Positions 18,222 to 27,731 of a stretch of DNA of 64,000 nt are shown here, piece by piece. The position numbers and the translations under genes were made by a program. The notes under the pieces are model-generated. The model had not been told where the DNA came from. It did not search any database and saw only the letters and a list, made by a program, of their open reading frames with translations. Every line of letters starts with the position of its first letter. The stretch's first letter is position 1. The stretch is from assembly GCA_965223355.1 (NCBI GenBank), contig CBDCWE010000003.1, positions 682,001 to 746,000 of the forward strand, read 5' to 3'. This DNA is from Tectiglobus sp965223355. GTDB taxonomy: Bacteria > Pseudomonadota > Alphaproteobacteria > Rhizobiales > Hyphomicrobiaceae.

Positions 18222-18739
18222 GCCGCAAACTCACAAATCCGGGCACATTGGCGGGCACATTGGCCATGTCCTGCGGACGCCGATTTGGCACTGCGATCTC
18301 AAGCGTTGCACCACTGGAATGGGCAACCAGCCCATGCTGCATGCCGCGCCTTGCTTAATCTCGGTCAAATCGGCGCCAATGTGCCCGGATTTATGAGTTT
18401 ACGGCCTGGATCATTTGCGCTCTTCAAGCGGGTCTCATAGCGCCCAAGCTATGAATTGACACAACGTCATAGCTGGGGCGGTCTAAATCGCCGGCCCGCG
18501 CGCGCCGAGATTTGACTATCCCGTGATCGTCAACGTCGAAAAGAACACCGCAGCGCAGCCGCAGGACTTTTCACGAGCGACGATCGAGGCGACTACTCTC
18601 GATGTCACAGCCCGGCAGACCGCACCCGGCTCGAAACTCCGAGATATTCTCGGCATGTGTTCGGCCCGTTGACTACACGGGGGCAACCACTGCACGGGGC
18701 AACCGGTGATCGCTCTTCGCGTTGTGATCAGGTCCACAC
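18222..18739. repeat. MITE-C candidate (18221-18408) and featureless remainder
   Basis: The arms GGCCGCAAACTCACAAATCC... (18221-18253) and its near-perfect complement (18376-18408) make a ~33-bp terminal inverted repeat with about three mismatches, enclosing ~120 bp without an ORF. It starts with the last base of the dehydratase stop codon. A shorter look-alike (TTTTAGGCCATAGACGCATAAATCCG) occurs near 19712. No clear target duplication is visible. I see nothing definite from 18409 to 18739. Confidence 0.6.
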
Positions 18740-19660
18740 TCAGTCCCGCCCCGGCAGCTCGTCCGGTGCGATCGTGGCAACGATCGATCGGTCGAGGGCT
18801 TCGAAGTCGTGATAGCCGATCGTCGCGTAAAGCTGCTTGCGGGTCTGCATCTTATCGAGCATGCGATGGGTGCCGCCGTCGCGGCGGATGGCGGCGTAGA
18901 GTTCGGCCTGGGCTTTCGCTGCAACCCGGAACGAACTGACCGGCCAGATCACCATCTTGTAACCCATGTCCTCGAACTCTTGAGCGGTAAAGTAGGGTGT
19001 GCGACCGAACTCGGTCATGTTTGCAAGCAACGGCACGTCGATTTGGTTCGCGAACGCGCGAAACATGTCGGCACTGTGAAGCGCTTCCGGAAAGATCGCG
19101 TCGGCGCCGGCTTCGATGAACAGCTTGGCGCGGGCAACGGCACCGGCAATGCCTTCGGACGCCGCCGCATCGGTTCTGACGATGATGTAGAGATGGCGCC
19201 TGGCCTTGCGGGCGGCAGAAACCTTGGCGGCCATATCGTCAGGATCGGCCAGTTTTTTATCGTTGAGATGCCCGCATTTCTTGGGCAGCAGCTGGTCTTC
19301 GATCTGGACCGCGCCGGCACCGGCATCTTCGAACGTGCGCACCATGTGCATCACGTTCAATGCCTCACCGTAGCCGGTATCGCCATCGACAAGAACCGGC
19401 AGCGCCGATGCCCTGGCCAATTGGCGGATGAAGAACGCCACTTCGTCGACGGTGATGAAGCCGAGATCGGGAATGCCCATCGAAGCGGTCATGGCGGCGC
19501 CCGACAGGTAGAGCGCCTCGAAGCCTGCCGCCTTGGCCTGCAACGCTGCCATACCATTATGGGCGCCAGGGATCTGCACAATGCCGGGCGTTTCCAGCAG
19601 TTGGCGAAAGCGCGTTCCGGCGGGTTCTGGCGGCAGTTGTGAGGCGATGAGATAGGTCAT
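18740..19660 (-). CDS. Isocitrate lyase/PEP mutase family protein, methylisocitrate lyase-like
   Basis: A 306-aa TIM-barrel enzyme. Metal-binding 'DGDTGYGEALNV' is near residue 90 and the active-site loop 'LLPKKCGHL' near 125 keeps the KKCGH signature of true lyases; 'VRTDAAA' and 'FPEALHS' complete the site. This favours a C-C lyase (2-methylisocitrate, oxaloacetate or dimethylmalate type) over PEP mutase. ATG 19660 starts the family at 'MTYLIASQL'; the longer ORF runs into repeat DNA. No prpC or prpD is nearby, so the propionate pathway is not proven. The tandem array lies about 90 bp upstream of its start. Confidence 0.86.
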   Translation of the reverse strand: MTYLIASQLPPEPAGTRFRQLLETPGIVQIPGAHNGMAALQAKAAGFEALYLSGAAMTASMGIPDLGFITVDEVAFFIRQLARASALPVLVDGDTGYGEALNVMHMVRTFEDAGAGAVQIEDQLLPKKCGHLNDKKLADPDDMAAKVSAARKARRHLYIIVRTDAAASEGIAGAVARAKLFIEAGADAIFPEALHSADMFRAFANQIDVPLLANMTEFGRTPYFTAQEFEDMGYKMVIWPVSSFRVAAKAQAELYAAIRRDGGTHRMLDKMQTRKQLYATIGYHDFEALDRSIVATIAPDELPGRD

Positions 19661-19751
19661 GGGGCAGCCTGCGTTACGTTGAAACCGGTTCCGCGCATTT
19701 GTTGCCGGATATTTTAGGCCATAGACGCATAAATCCGTAAGACCCGCATCA

Positions 19752-21832
19752 GAAGCCGCAATCGCGCACCCGGCCGCGCGATGGGTCCCGGTGACAAGCA
19801 CCGGGATGACGGTTGCAAAGTGTTTATTCAACAGCAGGCTCTGCGCAGGCCGGAAGGAGAACACAGCCGTCATCCCGTGGCTTGTCCACGGGACCCATGG
19901 CACCTGGGGCACAGAGCGTTCGGCAAGCAGCACGCGCCGGTGCCGCAAGCCGCAATCACAGGCCCGACCGCACGATGGATCCCGGTGACGAGCACCGGGA
20001 TGACGGTTGCAAAGTGTTCATTCAACAGCAGGCTCTGCGCAGGCCGGAAGGGAACCGCAACCGTCATCCCGTGGCTCGTCCACGGGACCCATGGCGCCTG
20101 GGGCGCAGAGCGTTCGGCAAGCAGCACCGGCCCCTGCCGCAAGCCGCAATCGCGCACCCGGCCGCGCGATGGGTCCCGGTGACAAGCACCGGGATGACGG
20201 TTGTTAAGGTCTTTATTCAACAGCAGGCTCTGTGAAGGCCGGAAGAGAAACACAGCCGTCATCCCGTGGCGCGTCCACGGCACCCATGGCGCCTGGCGCG
20301 CAGAGCGTTCGGCAAGCAGTACCGGCTCGTGCCGCAATCCGCAATCGTGGACCCGGCCGCGCGATGGGTCCCGGTGACAAGCACCGGGATGACGGTTGTT
20401 AAGGTCTTTATTCAACAGCAGGCTCTGTGAAGGCCGGAAGAGAAACACAGCCGTCATCCCGTGGCGCGTCCACGGCACCCATGGCGCCTGGCGCGCAGAG
20501 CGTTCGGCAAGCAGTACCGGCTCGTGCCGCAATCCGCAATCGTGGACCCGGCCGCGCGATGGGTCCCGGTGACAAGCACCGGGATGACGGTTGTTGAGGT
20601 CTTTATTCAGCAGCAGGCTCTGTGCAGGCCGGAAGAGAAACACAGCCGTCCTCCCGTGGCGCGTCCACGGGACCCATGGCGCCTGAGGCGCAGAGCGTTC
20701 GGCAAGCAGCACCGGGCCGGTGCCGCAATCCGCAATCGTGGACCCGGCCGCGCGATGGGTCCCGGTGACAAGCACCGGGATGACGGTTGTTGAGGTCTTT
20801 ATTCAACAGCAGGCTCTGTGCAGGCCGGAAGGAGAACACAGCCGTCATCCCGTGGCTTGTCCACGGGACCCATGGCGCCTGAGGCGCAGAGCGTTCGGCA
20901 AGCAGCACCGGGCCGAGCCGCAAGCCGCAATCGCGCACCCGGCCGCGCGATGGATCCCGGTGACGAGCACCGGGATGACGGTTGTTGAGGTCCTTATTCA
21001 GCAGCAAGCTCTGTGCAGGCCGGAAGAGAAACACAGCCGTCATCCCGTGGCGCGTCCACGGGACCCATGGCGCCTGGCGCGCAGAGCGTTCGGCAAGCAG
21101 TACCGGCTCGTGCCGCAATCCGCAATCGTGGACCCGGCCGCGCGATGGGTCCCGGTGACAAGCACCGGGATGACGGTTGTTGAGGTCTTTATTCAGCAGC
21201 AGGCTCTGTGCAGGCCGGAAGAGAAACACAGCCGTCCTCCCGTGGCGCGTCCACGGGACCCATGGCGCCTGAGGCGCAGAGCGTTCGGCAAGCAGCACCG
21301 GGCCGGTGCCGCAATCCGCAATCGTGGACCCGGCCGCGCGATGGGTCCCGGTGACAAGCACCGGGATGACGGTTGTTGAGGTCTTTATTCAACAGCAGGC
21401 TCTGTGCAGGCCGGAAGGAGAACACAGCCGTCATCTCGTGGCTTGTCCACGGGACCCATGGCGCCTGAGGCGCAGAGCGTTCGGCAAGCAGCACCGGGCC
21501 GAGCCGCAAGCCGCAATCGCGCACCCGGCCGCGCGATGGATCCCGGTGACGAGCACCGGGATGACGGTTGCAAAGTGTTCATTCAGCAGCAGGCTCTGTG
21601 CAGGCCGGAAGGAGAACACAGCCGTCATCCCGTGGCTTGTCCACGGGACCCATGGCGCCTGGGGCGCAGAGCGTTCAGCAAGCAGCACCGGCCCCTGCCG
21701 CAAGCCGCAATCACAGGCCCGGCCGCGCGATGGGTCCCGGTGACGAGCACCGGGATGACGGTTGTTAAGGTCTTTATTCAGCAGCAAGCTCTGTGCAGGC
21801 CGGAAGGGAAACACAACCGTCATCCCGTGGCT
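19752..21832. repeat. Tandem array: 11 copies of a ~195-bp unit
   Basis: Taking the ATGGGT/ATGGAT anchor, copies begin at 19781, 19975, 20169, 20364, 20559, 20755, 20950, 21145, 21341, 21536 and 21730, so the period is 194-196 bp; the last copy is partial. Each unit holds two palindromes, CCCGTGGCTTGTCCACGGG and CCCGGTGACAAGCACCGGG. These resemble the scattered extragenic palindromes of many alphaproteobacteria. Copies 20169 and 20364 look identical, and 20559-20949 is repeated at 21145-21535 with one visible difference. Open frames on both strands are by-products of the repeat. It lies upstream of the lyase gene at 19660. Confidence 0.95.
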
Positions 21833-21914
21833 TGGTGATTGGCGCGCAATGGCTCGGCCCCGGATCGGTTTCGGCCCACCTGCCGAACGCCCGGGCGCTG
21901 GCCGCGACCGCTGA

Positions 21915-22397
21915 TCAGGGATAGACCCGCCAGCGCCAGTTGAGATTGATCGGTTGACGGCTGTCGTCTTTCGGCAGCGTTGGCAGGTGCGATGTATCTC
22001 CGGCTCCGCCAGCGCCCACGGATAACTCCTCGATGCCCATCAACCGCAGCAGCAACGCAAAGATGAGCAGGCCGACTGCAAACAACATCGCATCGCGTGC
22101 AAATCGCAGATAGGTTTCGCGCAGGACGCCACCAATCAGCTTCTGGGCGACAGCGGCCGGCGGTCGATGGTCCCTCGGCAGGATCAACCAGGTTTCCGTG
22201 CGCTTGTAGGGGCGTCGCGGCGCTGTGACGCCGTAGAGCGAGAACATCGCTGCCGCCAGCATGCACAGCAGGCCGCCGATCAGTGCCGCCAATGGTGGCG
22301 CAAAACTGAACGAAAACACGATGCAGACGATGGCAAGGCCGGTGAACCCGAAGGCACGGCCCACGGAAACAAATGCGGCATGCTCGATTGCTTCCAT
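21915..22397 (-). CDS. Conserved-looking membrane protein, unknown function
   Basis: A 160-aa protein not assigned to a family. Two adjacent membrane helices lie at about residues 12-55 ('FTGLAIVCIVFSFSF' and 'ALIGGLLCMLAAAMFSLYG'), then a soluble loop with 'YKRTETWLILPRDHRPP', then another long hydrophobic segment 'DAMLFAVGLLIFALLLRLMG'. The C-terminus is polar. It follows the small helical gene on the same strand with 29 bp between them, so the two are probably one operon. Codon use looks like its neighbours. The ribosome site is weak. Confidence 0.7.
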   Translation of the reverse strand: MEAIEHAAFVSVGRAFGFTGLAIVCIVFSFSFAPPLAALIGGLLCMLAAAMFSLYGVTAPRRPYKRTETWLILPRDHRPPAAVAQKLIGGVLRETYLRFARDAMLFAVGLLIFALLLRLMGIEELSVGAGGAGDTSHLPTLPKDDSRQPINLNWRWRVYP

Positions 22398-22426
22398 CGG
22401 CAGGGACCCAAAATTGTTCAGCTGCG

Positions 22427-22741
22427 CTACGGCGAATTGATGAGACCACGCAACTGCCAGCTGCGTGACACCAGCTCGCGGCCAAACCCGCCGGCCCGTT
22501 TGCGTGCCAGTTCGAGATCGGACCTCGCCAACTCGCGATCAAGCAGCTTTGCTTCCGTCTCGAACTCCCTTGCAAAATCCTCCGCGTCAATGGGTCTGGC
22601 GAGTTCGCCCAAACGCTCGATGCCGCCATGGGTGACGTGCAAGGCCCCTTCGGCAAAGCCGCTGGCATAGGTTGCAGCAAGCAAGAAGCGCAACAACAAC
22701 CAGCCCACAAAGAAGATCAAGAAGCCTGCAAGATACTCCAA
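22427..22741 (-). CDS. Small protein with N-terminal membrane helix and charged helical tail
   Basis: A 104-aa unknown. An N-terminal helix (about residues 4-24, 'LAGFLIFFVGWLLLRFLLA') anchors it, followed by a long charged helix rich in Glu/Arg ('EFETEAKLLDRELARSDLEL'), likely a coiled coil. The start is a TTG supported by GGAGGATGTCGCC. It is the first gene of a two-gene unit with the membrane protein downstream. Role unknown. Confidence 0.65.
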   Translation of the reverse strand: MEYLAGFLIFFVGWLLLRFLLAATYASGFAEGALHVTHGGIERLGELARPIDAEDFAREFETEAKLLDRELARSDLELARKRAGGFGRELVSRSWQLRGLINSP

Positions 22742-22850
22742 GGCGACATCCTCCGCCGCTCAACCGGAATACCAGTAATATTCGGAGCGTGACGGCGAAA
22801 CTTCAAGGGCCACCGCCGGATGCGTCAATTGCCAGGCGCATCGGACCTGG

Positions 22851-23023
22851 GGAACCTCTCAACAAGTTTGGGGTCCAGGGGATCCATCCCCTGGTCGGGG
22901 AGTTTGAGGGGCTGAAAGCCCCTCAAGGATCGCCGCAACGCGGCGATATGTTAAGGGCGCGGCCCTTAACGATCCCGCCAAAGGGCAATGCCCTTTGGAA
23001 ACCTGAGACTTGATCAGAGGTTC
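22851..23023 (+). repeat. MITE-A copy 4
   Basis: It is again 173 bp, with ends GGAACCTCTCAACAAG and, reversed, GAACCTCTGATCAAG. The fourth hairpin reads TTAAGGGCGCGGCCCTTAA instead of TTAGGGCTTTCAGCCCTAA, so sequence changed while pairing was kept. Right flank is TTAG (23024-23027); left flank is CTGG, a likely mutated target. It lies 14 bp beyond the prs stop and could terminate prs transcription. The rest of 22742-23037 holds no gene. Confidence 0.85.
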
Positions 23024-23037
23024 TTAGGGCACAATGA

Positions 23038-23997
<960 letters not shown>

Positions 23998-24179
23998 TCG
24001 TCGCCGATCCTGCTCAAACGTTCACCGTCCCGCCCAACACAGCACTCGCGCGGCTTCTAACAATTGAACCCGGGCGTGTAAACGGCCCGGGTCAACATTC
24101 ATGTCAGTATTGTGTCAGCTGAAGCCCGGTCTCGGCCGCGCTTCCGGTCGCGAGTGCCAGCGCGCTGTGAAGATCCTAG

Positions 24180-24310
24180 ATCATCGTGCTTTAAGTTGGA
24201 ACCGCTATTGCGGTTCCAACTTAAAGCACAAAGATGATCGCCACTTTAGAGGCGAGCAACTTTCTGCCTTTATTCGGGATCGTTCCGATTCCGAATAAAG
24301 GCAGGTTGCT
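24180..24310 (+). repeat. MITE-B copy 3
   Basis: 131 bp, both palindromes intact, flanked by CTAG (24176-24179) and CTAA (24311-24314). The right flank is the complement of TTAG, of which TAG is the stop of the minus-strand lipoprotein gene. The element therefore begins immediately after that stop, in position to terminate the transcript. Confidence 0.88.
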
Positions 24311-25381
24311 CTAAGAGCGTTTGGCTGCATTCTTCGGCAGCAACCGGACTATGCCTTGTGCCGCCGCCGCCGCTGCCGCACCCGCCGTCGGTCCCCATTC
24401 ACCGTTAAGCGATCCGGCCGGAATCTCGTTGTTTTGCGAGACGGTCCCAAGCTTTACGCCGCTCGGATCCTTAACCACCCAATCAATACTGATCGGTTGC
24501 TTGCCGGCCTTGGCAGCACCGACCAATACCTTGCCTTCAACCCGGTGAGCGCCGGCGACAGTGCGCCCACTGGCCAAGGCGATGCCGCTCTTGCGCAGCT
24601 CGTTCTGCAGCGCCCGGGCCAGGGCGGTCGGACCATCGCCCGGCGCGCCCGCGACGCGCGGCACCGCCACCGCCAGCGTTGGCGCCGCGGTTGGTATGCT
24701 GCCGGTCTTGGTCCGCGCGCCCGCCAGCGGCGGCGTTGCCAGTGCGGGCGAGCTCGCAGCTGTCCGCTGCGATTGGGTTGAGCGACCGGCCACGGCTGCC
24801 GGTGCGCCGGTCTCAGGCATAACCCCGGGCCGGTTCGGCATCCAGCCCGCAATCGCAACGGCCGTGCGGTTTGCAATGCTGGTCATCACCTGCGGCGTGA
24901 CGGTGGCCCACGGACTTGTTCCCGCTGCCCCCCTGACGACTTCTTCGCCGGTGATCCGGTGGACGCGAACCCCGGACGGATTGGTCAAATCCCAGATGTA
25001 GGACACCTTGGTGCCGGCTGCTTCGCGAGCCGCAACAACGTAACCGCGGATGGTGTAGTCACTCTTGACCGCGCCGGCCGCTGTCGGTACGACCTGGACG
25101 CCATTGCTGGCGAGCTGGCTGCCGAGCGTTGCGGTCAATTGCCTTGAGACGGCGTCGGGCGGGCCGATTAACGGCGCGATATTAACGCTGCCCTTGATTG
25201 GTGCGGCGGGCGCTTGTGCGGTGCTCGTATTGGCCGCGGACTGTTGGCCCAGACCATCAAGCAAACCACCCCCGTTGCCACTCGAACAGGCGCTGACGCT
25301 CAGCGCAACAAGTGCTGCAATTGCAGGATAAATAATCGATCTCTGTACGTTTTCTGCCGCAGCAGCATCGATGGTGGTCAC
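24311..25381 (-). CDS. Predicted lipoprotein, unknown function
   Basis: A 356-aa exported protein. A signal sequence with hydrophobic core 'IAALVALSVSAC' ends in a lipobox (VSAC, Cys near residue 32), so it should be lipidated. The mature part has two copies of a similar fold: 'LTATLGSQLASNGVQVV' with 'YIWDLTNPSGVRV' and later 'LARALQNELRKSGIALASG' with 'IDWVVKDPSGVKLGTVSQN', joined by an Ala/Pro/Thr-rich linker. The two 'W-(D/V)-x-(T/K)-(N/D)-PSGV' matches show an internal duplication. It lies downstream of prs in other alphaproteobacteria as far as I recall. The function is not known. Confidence 0.75.
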   Translation of the reverse strand: MTTIDAAAAENVQRSIIYPAIAALVALSVSACSSGNGGGLLDGLGQQSAANTSTAQAPAAPIKGSVNIAPLIGPPDAVSRQLTATLGSQLASNGVQVVPTAAGAVKSDYTIRGYVVAAREAAGTKVSYIWDLTNPSGVRVHRITGEEVVRGAAGTSPWATVTPQVMTSIANRTAVAIAGWMPNRPGVMPETGAPAAVAGRSTQSQRTAASSPALATPPLAGARTKTGSIPTAAPTLAVAVPRVAGAPGDGPTALARALQNELRKSGIALASGRTVAGAHRVEGKVLVGAAKAGKQPISIDWVVKDPSGVKLGTVSQNNEIPAGSLNGEWGPTAGAAAAAAAQGIVRLLPKNAAKRS

Positions 25382-25575
25382 GATGACGCTCCCCTCTCAA
25401 TGTCCCGCTGTTCTCCGGCGGCCGACGTACTAACCCTGCGGCCCAAACATGTTAACCGGCACTCCGCATCCTGGTCTACTGACTAGCATATCGTGCGTCT
25501 AGAAGGAATTCCGAGAAATTCGCATAACTCCCTAACGTTGGGAGGTCGGTTCTGGTAATTCTGTGGATGAATTGC

Positions 25576-26367
25576 TTAAACAACGACGATGGCAGACATT
25601 TGGCGACCGAAATCGGCATCTCCGCAATGGGTTTTGCGCCGATAGGAATAAAAAAGCGAATCGTCTGCGTACGTACATCGGCCAAGCGATTCGGCCTCAG
25701 TGACGGCCGCGGCCTGCAGTTTCTCCATGCAAAAACCCGGCAAATCAAAGTGCGGTCGCGAGGCCGATGAGGTGCGATTGAAAAACTTTCTATAGGCAGG
25801 GTCCCGGGCCACGAACGCGGCCTCGAACTCTGGTCCGACTTCGTAATTCGGCTGATGGATGGTCGGCCCGACGGCGGCACGGATCCGCTGGCGCCGAGCA
25901 CCGATCTGTTCCATCGCCGCGACGGTCGCCTCGATAATGCCGTCCAGCGCGCCGCGCCAGCCGGCATGGGTGGCCGCCACGACCCCGGCCTCCGCGTCGG
26001 CAAACAAGATTGGGGTACAGTCGGCTGCGAGCGCGCCGACAGCCAGGCCGGGCGTGCGCGTGACCAGCGCATCGGCTTGCGGCACCTGGCCGGCGACAAA
26101 CGGGCGATCGATCACCTCGGCCTTGGCGCTGTGCACCTGGAAGGCCGTTGTAACGCCGTCTTCGATCTCACGTGCTCCAAGGTGGGCGGCAATCCGGCGC
26201 CTGTTTTCGAGCACGGCTGCGCGATCATCATCCGAGCCCAACCCACAGTTGAGAGACCGATAAACACCACTTGAAACCCCGCCCTCGCGCGTGAAGAAGC
26301 CGTGACGAACGCCGGCCAGACCACTCAACATCGGGGCCGTCAGAACTGTGCCTGCAATCATCTTCAC
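25576..26367 (-). CDS. pgeF: Polyphenol oxidase/laccase-domain protein, peptidoglycan editing factor
   Basis: A 263-aa YfiH-family protein. The zinc/copper ligand motifs are seen: 'TAFQVHSAKAEVID', 'LAADCTPILFADAEAG' and 'AATHAGWRGAL', followed by 'VGPTIHQPNYEVG'. E. coli YfiH corrects peptidoglycan by removing wrongly added amino acids; others report purine-nucleoside activity. The start is the ATG of 'MKMIAGT'; a second Met lies two codons on. It is the last gene of the lgt-midA-pgeF group on the minus strand. Confidence 0.93.
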   Translation of the reverse strand: MKMIAGTVLTAPMLSGLAGVRHGFFTREGGVSSGVYRSLNCGLGSDDDRAAVLENRRRIAAHLGAREIEDGVTTAFQVHSAKAEVIDRPFVAGQVPQADALVTRTPGLAVGALAADCTPILFADAEAGVVAATHAGWRGALDGIIEATVAAMEQIGARRQRIRAAVGPTIHQPNYEVGPEFEAAFVARDPAYRKFFNRTSSASRPHFDLPGFCMEKLQAAAVTEAESLGRCTYADDSLFYSYRRKTHCGDADFGRQMSAIVVV

Positions 26368-26438
26368 TCTCCGAGGCGACGGTCAACAAACTTGGCAGCC
26401 GCAACCGGTTGCCAGCGATTGGGCGGCCCGGCCACAGT

Positions 26439-27608
26439 TCACGGCGGCCGCTCCTCCAGGCCCGGCAGCGCCCCGGCCAGCCCCTTGCTCGCGCCCAGCA
26501 CCTTGAAGCGGGTCCCCATTGCGTTGGGCGCCAGCAGGCGCAGTGTGGCGGCCTCGATAGCGCCGGCGCGCTGCGGATTGGCACTCATCAGCCGTGATGT
26601 GCGCTCGACAATGCCCATGCGCCCGAGGAACTCCGCTTGTGTCACGGGACCATGCACCGCCAACCCAACTTGCGACAACCTTCGCAGGCAGTCACCGAAA
26701 TCAACGTGCGCGGACAGATCTGCCTCGCCCGGTGACGTCAGCACATGTTCATAGCGATGCCCGCGCACCGCTTGAAGCGTGTCGCCTCTCGCAGCGTCGA
26801 TGTGCCCGTAGTCGATGAACAGTGCTGCCAACGCGCGGTTGCGGCCGCTGAACCTCGCCAGAAACGGTGCAATCGAGTTCCTGAGCGCCGGGTTAATCTC
26901 GAAAATGTCGCCATCACGCCGGATTGACGGCACGTCACCGACATCGGCGTCCAGGTTGACCGGTGGGCCGACATCGAAGGCCAAACATCCTTGCTCCGTC
27001 AGACCGACGACACGCTCACACCACACGCCGTCGCGGGCGACGAGCTGGCGCACGCCAAGCGCATCGAGGAACTCGTTGGCAATCACGACGGAGCAGCCGA
27101 CATCGTTGATCTCGGCGCGATGTTCGAAGTCGTTGAGGCTGGCGTACTGGTCGATCTGGAGGCCGTGGCCTGCGAGTGTGCTGCGCTGCAGGTCACGAAG
27201 ACCGGGATTGGTGTCGATCAGCCGTACGCGCGCGGCACCTGCGAGCCCGGGCACTTTGCGGATTGCGCGCCAGATGTCCGCCATCAGTGTTCCGCGGCCG
27301 GGACCAAGTTCAACGATCTCGAAGATCTCGGGCGCGCCCATGTGCTGCCATACGACAGCCGCCCAGACACCGATCAGTTCGCCGAAGATCTGGCTGATTT
27401 CCGGAGCCGTGACAAAATCCCCGGCAGCACCGATCGCCGGTTGGCGGACGTAGTAGCCGTCGTCGGGATCATGCAGACAGGCCGCAACGTAGGCGCTGAC
27501 CGTGATCGGCCCCGCCCGTCGCAGGCGGTCGGTCAGTTTGACCGACAACGGCGTCGTGCGCCGCTGCGCCGGGTCGTAGGTTGCATTTGCATCATCACGA
27601 GCAGCCAT
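26439..27608 (-). CDS. SAM-dependent arginine methyltransferase, MidA/NDUFAF7 family
   Basis: A 389-aa class I methyltransferase. The SAM motif is 'EIVELGPGRGTLMADI' near residue 98; the family blocks 'DGYYVRQPAIGAAGDFVTAP' and 'VIANEFLDAL' are also clear. In eukaryotes NDUFAF7 methylates a subunit of complex I during assembly; bacterial homologues probably act on NADH dehydrogenase or a related target. It sits between lgt and pgeF in the usual alphaproteobacterial order, with short spacers, so probably one operon. Confidence 0.92.
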   Translation of the reverse strand: MAARDDANATYDPAQRRTTPLSVKLTDRLRRAGPITVSAYVAACLHDPDDGYYVRQPAIGAAGDFVTAPEISQIFGELIGVWAAVVWQHMGAPEIFEIVELGPGRGTLMADIWRAIRKVPGLAGAARVRLIDTNPGLRDLQRSTLAGHGLQIDQYASLNDFEHRAEINDVGCSVVIANEFLDALGVRQLVARDGVWCERVVGLTEQGCLAFDVGPPVNLDADVGDVPSIRRDGDIFEINPALRNSIAPFLARFSGRNRALAALFIDYGHIDAARGDTLQAVRGHRYEHVLTSPGEADLSAHVDFGDCLRRLSQVGLAVHGPVTQAEFLGRMGIVERTSRLMSANPQRAGAIEAATLRLLAPNAMGTRFKVLGASKGLAGALPGLEERPP

Positions 27609-27731
27609 TCAGTATCCCGATCCGGTTCGCTTGCGCGCCGGGCGCTCACGAAGCCTGGGGTTCGTCCAGGCGGCACCCCGGTGCTTGCGTCTTCGAACAA
27701 ACGAGCGTCACAAACATCTCCCGCCTCGACG

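Noticed and set aside
19870..21743. Several 100-300 aa open frames on both strands in the tandem array
   Set aside because: They repeat with the 195-bp unit, change frame freely and have Arg/Pro/His-rich repeat composition; no ribosome sites or conserved domain. They are by-products of the repeat.
19752..21832. CRISPR array
   Set aside because: Units of ~195 bp are continuous and near-identical, with no short repeat/unique spacer alternation and no cas genes nearby.
21820..22710. 296-aa minus-strand open frame over two small genes
   Set aside because: It overlaps both better-supported genes in another frame, starts in the middle of one and ends in the array; composition is Arg/Ser/Cys-rich.
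25476..26099. 207-aa minus-strand open frame overlapping pgeF
   Set aside because: pgeF in the other frame has every metal-site motif; this frame is Arg/Ser/Pro-rich and has no recognisable motif.
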